Shown: piece after piece, positions 35,503-50,514 of the stretch | Position numbering within the stretch: position 1 is the first letter of the stretch | How the letters are laid out: every line of letters starts with the position of its first letter | NCBI GenBank assembly: GCA_018340805.1 | Contig: JACMZG010001913.1 | Coordinates: 35,848,011-35,912,010 of the forward strand | DNA length: 64,000 nt | From: Microvelia longipes | Lineage: Eukaryota > Arthropoda > Insecta > Hemiptera > Veliidae | Direction of reading: 5' to 3' | Notes under the pieces: generated by a model | Databases searched by the model: none | The model's input: the letters and a program-made list of their open reading frames with translations, nothing else | Told to the model about the DNA's origin: nothing | Translations under genes and position numbers: made by a program

Positions 35503-37230
35503 AGGAATTTTAAGCTTGTTTTAGAAACACTTAGGGAATCCTTTAGGTCCCCTTAATATTCCAAAGAGATATAGGAATTTTAAGCTTGCTTTAGAAACCC
35601 TTAGGGAATCCTTTAGGTCCCCTTAATATATTCTAAAGAAGATAGGAATTTTAAGCTTGTTTTAGAAACCCTTAGGGAATCCTTCAGGTTCCCTTAATAT
35701 ATTCCAAAGAAGATAGGAATTTTAAGCTTGCTTTAGAAACCCTTAGGGAATCCTTCAGGTCCCCTTAATATATTCTAAAGAAGATAGGAATTTTAAGCTT
35801 GTTTTAGAAACCCTTAGGGAATCCTTTAGGTCCCTTTAATATTCCAAAGAAGATAGGAATTTTAAGCTTGCTTTAGAAACCCTTAGGAATCCTTCAGGTC
35901 CCCTATATTCTAAAGAAGATAGGAATTTTAAGCTTGTTTTAGAAACCCTTAGGGAATCCTTTAGGTCCCCTTAATATATTCCAAAGAAGATAGGAATTTT
36001 AAGCTTGCTTTAGAAACCCTTAAGGAATCCTTTAGGTCCCCTTAATATATTCCAAAAAGATAGAAATTTTAAGCTTGCTTTAGAACCCTTAGGGAATCCT
36101 TCAGGTTCCCTTAATATATTCCAAGAAGATAGGAATTTTAAGCTTGCTTTAGAAACCCTTAGGGAATCCTTCAGGTCCCCTTAATATATTCTAAAGAAGA
36201 TAGGAATTTTAAGCTTGTTTTAGAAACCCTTAGGGAATCCTTTAGGTCCCCTTAATATATTCCAAAGAAGATAGGAATTTTAAGCTTGCTTTAGAAACCC
36301 TTAGGGAAATCCTTCAGGTCCCCTTAAATATATTCTAAAGAAGATAGGAATTTTAAGCTTGTTTTAGAAACCCTTAGGGAATCCTTTAGGTCCCCTTAAT
36401 ATATTCCAAAAAAGATAGAAATTTTAAGCTTGCTTTTGAAACCCTTAGGGAATCCTTCAGGTTCCCTTAATATATTCCAAAGAAGATAGGAATTTTAAGC
36501 TTGCTTTAGAAACCCTTAGGAATCCTAGGTCCCCTTAATATATTCTAAAGAAGATAGGAATTTTAAGCTTGTTTTAGAAACCCTTAGGGAATCCTTCAGG
36601 TCCCCAATATATTCTTAAGAAGATAGGAATTTAAGCTTGTTTTAGAAACCCTTAGGAATCCTTTAGGTCCCCTTAATATATTCCAAAGAAGATAGGAATT
36701 TTAAGCTTGCTTTAGAAACCCTTAAGGAATCCTTTAGGTCCCCTTAATATATTCCAAAAAAGATAGGAATTTTAAGCTTGCTTTAAAAACCCTTAGGGAA
36801 CCCTTCAGGTTCCCTTAATATATTCTAAAGAAGATAGGAATTTTAATCTTGCTTTAGAAACCCTTAAAGAATCCTTCAGGTTCCCTTAATATATTCCAAA
36901 GAAGATAGGAATTTTAAGCTTGCTTCAGAAACCCTTAGGGAATCCTTCAGGTTCCCTTAATATGTGCAAAAGAAGATAGGAATTTTAAGCTTGCTTTAGA
37001 AACCCTTAGGGAATCCTTCAGGTTCCTTTAATATGTGCAAAAAAAGATAGGAATTTTAAGCTTGCTTTAGAAACCCTTAAGGAATCCTTCAGGTCCCCTT
37101 AATATATCTTAAAGAGAGTACGAATTTCAGGTTTGCTCTAGGACCCCTTAAATAGTCTATCAAGTTTTCTTAATATATCCTTAAGAGGATACGAATTTTA
37201 AGCTTGCTTAATAAACCTTTGGGGCTTTTT
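35503..37230. repeat. about 70-bp minisatellite, about 24 copies
   Basis: Units run 'aggaattttaagcttg', 'agaaacccttagggaatcc', 'aggtccccttaatatattc'. Two variants (cttgTttt/ccTTtagg and cttgCttt/ccTTCagg) alternate through much of the array, implying a dimeric higher-order unit. It begins 260 bp upstream (in gene direction) of the dpr exon acceptor, inside the GC-AG intron. It includes cccttaggg, near the insect telomere word TTAGG, but the period is unlike telomere repeats. Confidence 0.93.
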
Positions 37231-38181
37231 TGTTAAAAGACCTTAAGAGTTACTTTAGGACCCTTTGGGGAATAAGTTTTGGAAAACGTCTTTAATTGCG
37301 AGTTTGGGTGTAGGTTTATGCTTTTATAAATTCGAGTGAAATGAGGGAGGTTTTACAAGCATAGTATTATAAATATTGCAGAGTCAATATACTGATCTTC
37401 TTCGCCCCTTAAAGCATCTGGATACATTTTTGACAGAGGGCGCAACGTCTAGAACTTCAGTTTTTCTTGACAACGCGTTCTTTATAATAATTTAAAATTT
37501 ATTTAAATAGCTGATGACAATATATCTTTCAATATATAATGTTTTTATTCTTTTGTTGTTAATAGACCCTTAAGATGTTCTCAATATCTAAAGATACCTT
37601 TCACGGTGAATGCAAAACTAAATTTCATCATCATTCTATAAAGACATAAAAACCTTTACAAATGTATTCATTCATAAATTTGATTCTAAGAAAATAATTT
37701 ATGTATTTATAAGCTTTTCATTTTATTGCCAAGACCTAAATAGCTTTTATTCAGTAATAATAGTAATGATATAAAAAGGATCATAATTTTATTTCCCTTC
37801 AAAGATAAATATTTTCCTTTAATATTTTATATGGAGAGGATTTTCATGTGCCTTTTTGAAAGGCACTTATCATGTTATTTTAGATGATACTTTTCCATAT
37901 TAAAACTCTTTTCTTTGTTTAGATTGGTCGTTAGTTGTGATTTCAGTATTTCTAAATAATTACATTAGGTAATGTAATTGTGTCACAATAGTATAATTTA
38001 AATTAGAGTTTAATTTTATGGATCGAACAGATTTTAGCGAATTTCCTGAAAAAATAAACGAGAGTTTGGGTCGTAGAGGGAGAGGTAATTTTTCTGAAAG
38101 GAGGAGGCCTCAGAGCCTCAGTGTAAGTGTGATTCCGTATAAATTAAAATATATCAAATACTATTTTATATTATATTATAT

Positions 38182-38956
38182 GTCATTCCATGTCAAATCA
38201 ACACTGGTAAAAACTCGTGATATCTCTGATTTTAATATAATATGGCTGACAGGTAGGCACCATTGAAGAAAGAGAAATCCAGAATTTTGGCTCATTTGGT
38301 GCAGCCATATTGCCTCAGTAGGGTGGTGAATTTCCCATAAAATGTGATTTTTCAACATTTCTTTGACTACAAATATAGCTGTTTCTGTAATTCTGCATAG
38401 AATTTTTTCAATTTTTTTAAAAATTTGTTTTTTTGAGATATTAGCATTTTTATTTTATATTTGATCACAATAAAATTTGTAACTAATCATTCAAATGTAT
38501 GCAGAATCTATTTAAAAGGGCCAAGTTTAAGCTTGCAACCGCAACCAAAATAAAAATCATACCCTACGCAGAATTTTAGAAACAAACATTTTTGTAGTCA
38601 AAGTTATGTCGAAATATCACATTTTTTAGAAAATTGACCACCCTGCTGCGGCAATATGTCTGCACCAAATGAGCCGAAAATCTGAACCTTTTCATCCTTC
38701 TATAGTGCCTACCTGTCAGCCTAATTATATTAAAATCGGTGACATCGAGTCCAAAAACGTACCTTTTTGTCAAAATTTGTTGTTTCGACCGAGATTTTGT
38801 GATAATTGCACATTTTATATAATTAATAAATTGTGAATAAATTGTAATAATATTGTGATAGACAAAGTATAATAAATAAGTGTTTTTTTTTTTAAATATT
38901 GTGTTTTATTAATTATATAAAATGTACTTTTTTGTGTTGATTTGACATGGAATGAC
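38182..38956. mobile_element. 775-bp inverted-repeat element with 'GTCATTCCATGTCAAATCAACAC'-type ends
   Basis: The left end 'gtcattccatgtcaaatcaa' is mirrored exactly at the right end. Inner arms also pair ('ctgacaggtaggca' near 38248 with 'tgcctacctgtcag' near 38705, and 'gctcatttggtgca' with 'tgcaccaaatgagc'). The two short reading frames in it are mirror images of the same arm, not genes. Superfamily not identified. Confidence 0.82.
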
Positions 38957-39063
38957 CCGTATAATATATTATAATATATTTTTTAAATAATATATTATAT
39001 TAAATAATGGAAAAACTTAGCTAAGGAGAAACTAAAAAAACTAAGCGTAATTAAGATAAAAAA

Positions 39064-39240
39064 TTGGGTGCGGGGTACCTCGGAACCTGGTCCCACCACA
39101 TTGGATTTGTATGCGCTCCTCCTTACTACATAGGACTTGCTTTGCTCGTCCTCATACAGTAAACGCATTTATTTTAATCCCAGCGGTAACCCATCTAGGC
39201 GCTAGCCTCGCTCTATGATGCTATCATGATCCAAATTATA
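39064..39240 (+). repeat. dispersed 'ggtacctcgg' repeat, copy 4
   Basis: Starts 'gggtgcggggtacctcgg', with 'ttggatttgtatgcgctcc' and 'ggacttgctttgctcgtcc', as at 5695-5895, including the 'atcccagcggtaacccatctagg'-like end. Confidence 0.7.
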
Positions 39241-39420
39241 AACTTAGTGAACTTATTTATTACGTAATACATTTACTAAATTCCAAATAAATTGGATTAT
39301 TTTTCAAATTTTTACCATTTTTTAAAAACTTATAAAAAAGAAATTTTGATAAAAATGAACTAATGTATTAATAAAATGAAATTAATAAAACACTAAGTCT
39401 CTCCACATAAAATATTTATT

Positions 39421-39459
39421 GACAGAGCCAGCTTTCAACCTTTCGGTCATCATCAGTGC
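39421..39459 (-). ncRNA. hammerhead-like motif, Penelope type, left arm
   Basis: The exact reverse complement of the right-arm motif at 39885-39922, with CTGATGA, a GACC/GGTT stem around GAAA, GAAA and GC-TG-GC-T-C in the same order. Confidence 0.5.
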
Positions 39460-39884
39460 CTGTACAATGAAAATAAATCAATGACTACACCTAGTAAAAT
39501 ATAAGAAAGAGAGAAAATAAATAAATAAACAATGTCTAAAACTAAAAAATGAAAACATAAAATAAATCTACAGAATAAAAAAATAAAAACAAACCGGCGA
39601 ACGATGTATAAAGGTAGTATGGTGTCACTTGTTAGCTTTGACAAATCGTGGTGGTCTCTTTATTTTTATTAGTTCATCTAGTAAAACTGAAGAGCCTCCC
39701 TCTCCTCTGGCGTTAAGCGATAAGGGCCCTTATCGCTTAACGCCAGAGGAAACGCCGGTTTGTTTTTATTTTGTAGATTTATTTTATGTTTTCAATTTTT
39801 AGTTATTGACATTGTTTATTTATTTTTTATTATATTTTATTTTTTTTACTAGATGTAGTCATTGATTTATTTTCATTGTTCAGG

Positions 39885-39922
39885 CACTGATGATGACCGA
39901 AAGGTTGAAAGCTGGCTCTGTC
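39885..39922 (+). ncRNA. hammerhead-like motif, Penelope type, right arm
   Basis: CTGATGA 39887-39893, stem II GACC/GGTT closing a GAAA loop (39895-39906), core GAAA 39907-39910, then a three-pair stem III (AGC-TG-GCT) and C. AATAAA follows at 39923. The layout matches Penelope-type hammerheads as I remember them. Confidence 0.5.
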
Positions 39923-40945
39923 AATAAATATTATATGTGGAGAGACTGTTTTATTAATACTGTATACTTCACTTGTGCTTTATCTTTTTCTAATAAAATG
40001 AAACTTGGCACATAATTGGTTTTATATGACTACATGCGTGCCAAATCCCCTCCCCTGCCCCCCCTCAGTTTAAAGGTGTCTTAGACAAGGAAGCACTTGT
40101 AATTGCATGTACAGTTAAGTTGTCGGAGGCTTCAGGATGTCTAATAAATAGAACATATCTTTTAAATTCAGCTGTATCGTTTTTATTATTTATTTATTTA
40201 ATACATCATTCATTGACTAATCTAAATATTTTTATAGTATTGATACACTATCTGATAATTAATTAATCATTAATAAATAATTATCTTTCTCATACCGCCA
40301 AATAGTCACTAAATTGTTTCTCATTTTGGCCAATAAAATAATTTGGTTTGAATTTTTATTTTGAGTGTTTAAAATAAAAATTCTGGTTACTATTTCAAAA
40401 CTACAAAAAAATTTAATAAATATTTTGTAATTCGGAGATACTTTTATTCTTTAATTCCATTAAAAAATGAATATATCTGAAAGATAAAATAAGGAAATTT
40501 AAAATTCAATTAAGGCTGTAGGCTCATTTATATTTTTATAACTTTACCTCATATTTATGCTAATTTGTTTTATTGAAAAAATAGCAATGAATATAGAATA
40601 TGCAAAAATATAATCGATGGGGTGGAATAAAAAATTTACTAAAAACACCAGGTTAGGTTTTTATGTTCCAGCTGCTTTACATGTGTTGTGTACGTTAAAT
40701 AAAATGTAAATTTTAAAACAAAAAGAGTGTTTCTATTGAGTGGATTCCGGTGAAATATTTAAATTTTATCGGTGAAAGTGAATGTTAAAGTAAAAAATAT
40801 ATAAATATTTTTTTTTAAATATTTGATTTGTCTAACGTAGTAAAACGATTGTTATTTCGTTGTATTATCAAGCGTGAGTAAACTCAAATTTTTAAGAAAT
40901 AATGAGTTTATGAGATTGTGATCATAAAAGGTGGGCATTTACGCG

Positions 40946-40946
40946 T

Positions 40947-41005
<59 letters not shown>

Positions 41006-41066
41006 CACAATTATATTGTGACGACAGACTTGGCTGGGGCTGCCGTGCCCCCAGATATATATAATA

Positions 41067-41122
<56 letters not shown>
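40946..41122. repeat. two (AT)n tracts flanking a 50-bp MITE end
   Basis: (AT)n at 40946-41003 and 41055-41122 bracket 'cgcacaattatattgtgacg', which matches the terminal repeat of the hammerhead MITE. The ORF through here is almost all Tyr-Ile. Confidence 0.75.
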
Positions 41123-41124
<2 letters not shown>

Positions 41125-41849
41125 CACGAATTTCTCTTCGTCTGTGGAAGACCTATACCAGTTTGAACATTACGTCTCTGTTGTATATTTTAGTTTTTTT
41201 CTCTATTTATTTCTCAACAATTTTAATCCTACATCTACCTTATTCTACTGTAGCGGTAACATATTCCCTATGATCTTCACATGCCTGACATTTCAGATCT
41301 TCTAACTTCGTAACTGTAGACTCTGGTGAGGGGAGCGTTTGTGGCCACGCCAAAGAATCCTTTTTTACCCACCGTTAAGTCAAGGCTCGGTTGCAAGTCC
41401 GTGGGTCAGAGTATAACTTTTGATCGTCTACAGATTGACACCTACTTTTAACCAGTCACTATAGCCATTCCCTTTCCGGATTTAAGAAATGCTCTTCGGT
41501 ATCTGATCATGGAACATAGTCCCGTCTTTCTTTTTCCCTGTGTTTTTGTATGATTGTATGAGTTTTATATGATCGCTTATCGGATCATTATTAATGAAAT
41601 AAGGAAATATATTACGACCAAAATCCATAATTTTGGATTTTTTCAAGTTTTCAAACCTATATGACAAAAAATTACTAGTGAATTCTTAAAATACTTATGA
41701 TTTTAATTGAACTAATAGATGAAGCTTACAAAGTATAACAACAATTCCCGGAAAATTCTAGAATGCATAAAAGTGGTACCTAATTTTCAAGCTAAAATAC
41801 AGTAGTGTTTAATTAAATAACAGTCAAATTTGTAGGAAAAATAATCTTA

Positions 41850-41943
41850 TAAAAACTGAGAGCGTAACTTGGGATGCGACCCCAGACCTTAGCTGCTAAA
41901 GGCCAGTATAAATACTGACACCTTAACGACCTCGACCACGCAG
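41850..41943 (-). mobile_element. tRNA-derived SINE, head only
   Basis: On the minus strand 'gcgtggtcgaggtcgttaag' (A-box region), 'ggggtcgcatcccaagttac' (B-box region) and 'gctctcagtttttataag' match the SINE at 25366. The body and tail are missing. Confidence 0.7.
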
Positions 41944-43014
41944 AAAGTTTTGTTTAAAGCTCAATATTCATATACTTGAACTCAAAGTATTAGAAGCACT
42001 GTATGACATCGCTTCTTGTTATTTAATAAAAAATTCATCTAACGTTTTTCTGAAATAACACTAATCCTTAACGATTCAATATTTAACCCGGACTACTTAC
42101 TCTGCTAAAAATTAGAATTTTTATTGTTTGAAAAATATTTTATATTTTTAAAATAAAAGGACTGTTTAGTGATTCTATGCGTGCTTCACCATTGAATGTT
42201 ACATTTTATAGAAACTAAAGCTTTACGGGGAGATGGGTATTTTTGCATAATGCTTTCTATCCTGATCCGGAGTCTCCTGCCCCCTCTTATTCATGAGTCT
42301 TTTCCATAACCTAGGTCTATTTAAGCCGCCCACCCTAAACCTTTTTGTGCGCCGTTACCTACAAGGATCATATTCAGTTATAGGAAATTGTTTATGTATG
42401 TAAAACAGTTTCAAAAAATATAAAAAAGTCCCAAAATCCTTTTTTTGTTAGCATTCAAATAAAAGGGCGAAAATATCCTTCTTACACTGCTGGATTAAAT
42501 TGTCATGTCTATTGTTTTCCGTAAAAAGAATCCTTTTTTTCGATTTTAGCGAATTCTTTTGTTTAAAAAATCTATAATGAAATAGTCGAAATGGTAGCCA
42601 AAAAGAGTTTCAATATACCGATGTAAACTCCTGTGAACAATATCCCAAGACCTAATAACCCTGCAGACTACAGTTTCTATTTTATTGTATATTAGATCTT
42701 ATATCCTATTTATTTATTATCGTATTTATTTGCATGTTTCATAAAAATGTTTAAATTCTCATTACTTTTAATCATAGAGTCAGTTATTTTGTACTTAAAT
42801 TTATTTAAAATAAAGGAATATTTTAAAAAAATATATATAATATAAAGTCATGTAAGGAGTACCTCGATACTACTCTTAACGTCGGATTTGCTTAATTTGT
42901 CCTAAGACTGTCATGTTTACACGAAGCTTAAATAATGATATTGGTGGAATTCATCCAAAGGCGGGATGATTTTAGTTTAGCTCCACTCGACCGCTCATTG
43001 TAATCTGAATTCAA

Positions 43015-43755
43015 ATTTAAGTTGTAATAATAGGTTGTAGAAATTCTGAATCTAAGTCTAGGTTTTAGTAATCTTTATCTATGTTTATGTATAGGTTGTA
43101 ATAATCTGAATGAATGTCTAGGTTGTAGTAACTCTGAATATATGTCTAGGTTTTAGTAATCTGTATCTATGTTTAGGTTGTAATAATTGGAATTGATGTC
43201 TAGGTTGTAGTAATCTGAATTCATGTCTAGGTTATAGTAATCTGAATCCATGTCTAGGTTGTAATAATTCTGAATATATGTCTAGGTTTTAGTAATCTGT
43301 ATCTATGTTTAGGTTGTAATAATCGGAATTGATGTTTAGGTTGTAGTAATCTGAATCCATGTCTAGGTTGTAATAATTCTGAATATATGTCTAGGTTTTA
43401 GTAATCTGTATCTATGTTTAGGTTGTAATAATCGGAATTGATGTCTAGGTTGTAGTAATCTGAATCCAGATCTAGTTGTAATAATCTGAATCCATGTCTA
43501 GGTTGTAATAATTCTGAATATGTCTAGGTTTTAGTAATCTGTATCTATGTTTAGGTTGTAATAATCTGAATGAATGTCTAGGTTGTAGTAATCTGAACTC
43601 ATGTCTAGGTTATAGTAATCTCAATCCATGATTAGGTTGTAGTAATCTAAATCCATGTCTAGGTTATAGTAATATGAATCCAGATCTAGTTGTAATAATC
43701 TGAATTCACGTCTTAGTTGTAGTAATCTGAATCCATGTCTAGGTTGTAACAATTT
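43015..43755. repeat. about 30-bp minisatellite with higher-order order
   Basis: Some 24 units of 'gaatccatgtctaggttgta' plus 'ataatct'. Variants (ttgtagtaa, tttagtaatctgtatc, ttgtaataattctgaatat) recur in fixed order about every 120 bp in the middle of the array. Confidence 0.9.
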
Positions 43756-44108
43756 ATTACTTATCAGGTTAAGGAATGCTTTGAAATTTATTACAGTTAT
43801 GTTCGTTGCTAGCCAAAACTTTTAAGGGAGAAAAACCAACCGATCCCAGAAGGGGCCATGTTTCCCACACATTTTAGGGGGTTCCGCTGATAACTACTTC
43901 GTAAGAAGGGCAAAGCCTCCCTGGCCCCTCCCTGGTCACAAGCCTGATTTGTAATACAAAATATACGTTTTTATGTTCACAAGTGCATTAAAAATACCTG
44001 TGGTCGTACATGGTTGCCTATTTTATTTAATTTTAACTGTTTATAATATTATTAACCATATATTTCATTATTATGTCATTAGTTAATTTGATTTTTTTCC
44101 TTTTAAAA

Positions 44109-45855
<1,747 letters not shown>

Positions 45856-46576
45856 TTTCTTACATGGCAGCTAATAGTAAAACCAAATTTAGTGGAATAC
45901 TTTTTTACTTAAAGGGATACATTTGTGTCAAATTTAAATTTAATTTATCGACTTTTAATTTCTTTGATGACTCAACAAAATAGGTGAACATGGTTTAAAA
46001 TGTTTCATCTTTCAGTCAGCCCGATTAGACCTTAAGTATGATTTTCCAGCCGAATCTCGATACTTTAGCTAGAACATAGTGGAAGTTTTGGGTGGTACAC
46101 ACCTCGACATGTAGACAGCATTACGAAAACTACTTATTTTCAGATTTTAAGGGAAGACATAAATTTGACTTTTTGCTTCCACTGAGAATGACGTCTTCAG
46201 GGATATGGGATATCCTGGATGAACACACAATGTTCGAAAACTATAAACAGTTTCGCTTGTAACAATTGTGTTTTTATCCATGACGCTATACATTCTTGAA
46301 GATAAATCAGACAGCGGAGGTAAAACGTCGGGTTTAGCATCTCCTATAGTTAGTTTGAGATTAAATGACAATTTGTTATATAAATGTTACCTAACCACGT
46401 CAAGGAGTATCACCACTGGGTGATTCCTCCTATCAAGACTGCCAAGTCACTTTAACCAGTATGAGCACTATGTCAAATACATTTATTGTAGACAATAAAC
46501 AATAAAGTTATAAAAAATGTTACTTTAAAAACTAAACTATGTTTTGGTGATCTAAAAATGGATTGAAAAACAACAA

Positions 46577-48290
<1,714 letters not shown>

Positions 48291-49339
48291 TTTTATAGAA
48301 AATTCGCTCATTTTTCGATCCTAGCCATTTATTCTTCCAGTGGCATTATTCCTGTTTAGAACGTAATAGTATAAAATAGTCTTTTTTGTTGAATTAAAAA
48401 TCCTTAGTAGATTTGTGTTTCTACAATAGATTTTTCGCAAATCTGTCGGACCGTTTCCAATTCTGCCAACATTAATCTCTATTTGAAAGGATTATCCCAA
48501 ACTCTATTTTATTTGTATTAATTTTAAAATACTAGGGGATTTTTATTTGAAATAAAGATTTTTATCTTTTAATATAAGTAATTCTTTTCTTTGGAATAGA
48601 CCATCTTGCCTTTGTAATTTGAACGGTCAATCAGTATAATTGTCGTTGTTCTTCTAAATGTAAAATCAATTTTCCGTTAAATAAAAGGGGACTTAGTGAT
48701 GATGCTGAAACGTCTTTTGTGAGGTCTATCTTTTTGTGCTTTTGAAGCTTTCAATGATGTTTATCGCTTAGCATTTGTGATTTGAAGAGTGTTCTTCCAA
48801 AAGTTTATGGGTAGAAATTTTGTTTTCGGACTTAGTCCTAGTAAACCACTTTTTAGAAGAAACATAGATTTATGTATAAAAATTTGCCGGTGCACTTCTT
48901 GCGATCGCATCGTTGGCCAAACGTTCAATTCTGCCTGAGTATTTTCGATGTTTGAATCACTATCTATAATTATTAAACACTTTGGTAATAACAGCACTTA
49001 TTACACACTTCCTAAAAATAACAAAAACTTCCATAATAGCCAACCTTGTGGACATTTTGGGACTTCACCAGCGACAGTTTCGTAGTTTTTTTACTGTCGC
49101 CGATAGTAAAAATATAGGGTATTGCCGCAGACGGTAAAAACGCGTTTAACCTACTTATAAGTGCCTACTTAACAGCCGCCAAAAAATGTTACATTTATCT
49201 ACTCCTTGTGTGGTAAGTGCTTTATATTGTATCGTTAACTCGATCTGTGCTATTCGGATACATGCTACATAGATGGACAATACTCACAGTGGTTAAATAT
49301 TTGCGTTGGTTAAATAGGGACTTAAAGTGGGGATAGTGC

Positions 49340-49500
49340 GATTTTGTCAGTTTACCCGACTTCGCGTCACTCTTCACACCACCTCTTACGTATCACTCCC
49401 TACATCACCTCCTACGTGTCACTTCCCACAATTAGGATGATGAGCGTAGTGAACCCAATAAAGTAAGGAAAATTTCCGAGGTACCCCGTAGCCGTCTTTT
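49340..49500 (-). repeat. reverse copy of the GTGACGAGTAGGAGGTG repeat and of the 'ggtacctcgg' repeat
   Basis: 'cacctcttacgtatcactcc' and 'cacctcctacgtgtcacttc' are the reverse complement of the array at 50515-50870; 'tttccgaggtaccccgt' at about 49470 is the head of the dispersed repeat. Forward counterparts lie 0.6-1.4 kb to the right, so the hAT MITE sits inside a larger imperfect inverted structure. Confidence 0.6.
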
Positions 49501-49694
49501 ATTATATATGTTTTTTTATTAGTTGTCTAGTCGTGATTTGGAAGATTTCAGCTTACATATTATCTCTCTCTGAGGAGCCTCAGAGGCCAAAACTTAAGTT
49601 TCTTTTTTTGCTTTGGGAGCTAACTAGTTTAACTAGATATTATACCTTCGGAAGTCCAGCGAAGCGTATACGGCGATTTTTATTTTCTACGAAG

Positions 49695-50068
49695 TAGTGA
49701 TGTGGGTCGGAGAATATTCTCAAAAGAATATTCTCCGAGCACTAGAATATTCTGAGAATATTCTCCTGAAAAATTGGAGCATTTTCTGAGCATTTTCTAT
49801 TTTGTACTTTTTTGATATATGATTTGATACTTATTTGAAGAAGAGAGAGAGAAAATGTTATTATTACTTTTTAGTTTTCTCTATGATATTTTTTATTAAA
49901 TACAACTCAAATAGCAGCTAATCTTATAGTTAAACATTTTTTAACGTTGTTTTTAAAATTGTAGCTCCAAAAGAAAATGCACGAATATGCTTGCCTTAAG
50001 AGAATATTCTCGAGAATATGCTCAAGAATATTCTCTAAAAGATTATGCTCGAGCATTCTACATCACCA
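49695..50068. mobile_element. 374-bp hAT-type MITE with 8-bp target duplication
   Basis: The 8-mer CTACGAAG stands at 49687-49694 and again at 50069-50076. The ends are TAGTGATG and CATCACCA (inverted, one mismatch), extended by 'ggagaatattctc' and 'gagcattctac'. An 8-bp duplication and TAGTGATG-like ends are hAT hallmarks. The interior is a cluster of GAATATTC words. No transposase. Confidence 0.88.
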
Positions 50069-50343
50069 CTACGAAGCGAATCTACTATTAATAACAGAGC
50101 GAGTTCAGAGTGTTTAGAATTAGCTTAGCAAATACGAGGATAGTAAAGTCTCAAGGTACCCCCCACCCGATTTGATTAAATTGTGTATAGAAAATTGAAG
50201 GAAAAAGAGAAAACCAAAATGTAGAAAATTATTAACACATGGATAGACATGGATATGATTGATTTTTGACGTTTCCGTTTGCTGCATTTTAAACAAAAAA
50301 TCTTTTTTCCTTTAAAAAAATCTAGATAGATATTTTACTCTCA

Positions 50344-50385
50344 TTTAGCGAATTTGCAAAAAAAGCTTAAAACGTTGGGAAAAGA

Positions 50386-50461
<76 letters not shown>
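50344..50461 (+). repeat. 'tttagcgaattt' end plus (AT)n tract
   Basis: The element end at 50344 is followed by about 30 bp and then (AT)n at 50387-50461, as at 20880-21029. Confidence 0.75.
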
Positions 50462-50514
50462 CCCCAAGATCCTCTTTGGACAAAAGAAAGCTTACCTCTT
50501 TCTTTTACATTTTT

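Larger units (their letters stand above)
39383..39956. mobile_element. fold-back element with a Penelope-type hammerhead-like motif in each arm
   Basis: The left terminus 'aacactaagtctctccacat' and 'ggcactgatgatgaccgaaa'-type block are mirrored at the right terminus (to 39956). A 46-bp perfect palindrome (39704-39749, centre GGGCCC) sits near the middle, with 'accggcg'/'cgccggt' beside it. Ends lie next to AATAAA-like words. An ORF over the left arm is chance. Confidence 0.88.

Noticed and set aside
35503..37230. Internal telomere (TTAGG)n tract
   Set aside because: TTAGG words occur once or twice per 70-bp unit, not as a 5-bp tandem.
38018..38266. 82-codon ORF and mirrored ORFs at 38176-38358 and 38576-38773
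   Set aside because: Share a SDFNII.LTGRHH-like string only because both arms of an inverted-repeat element are translated.
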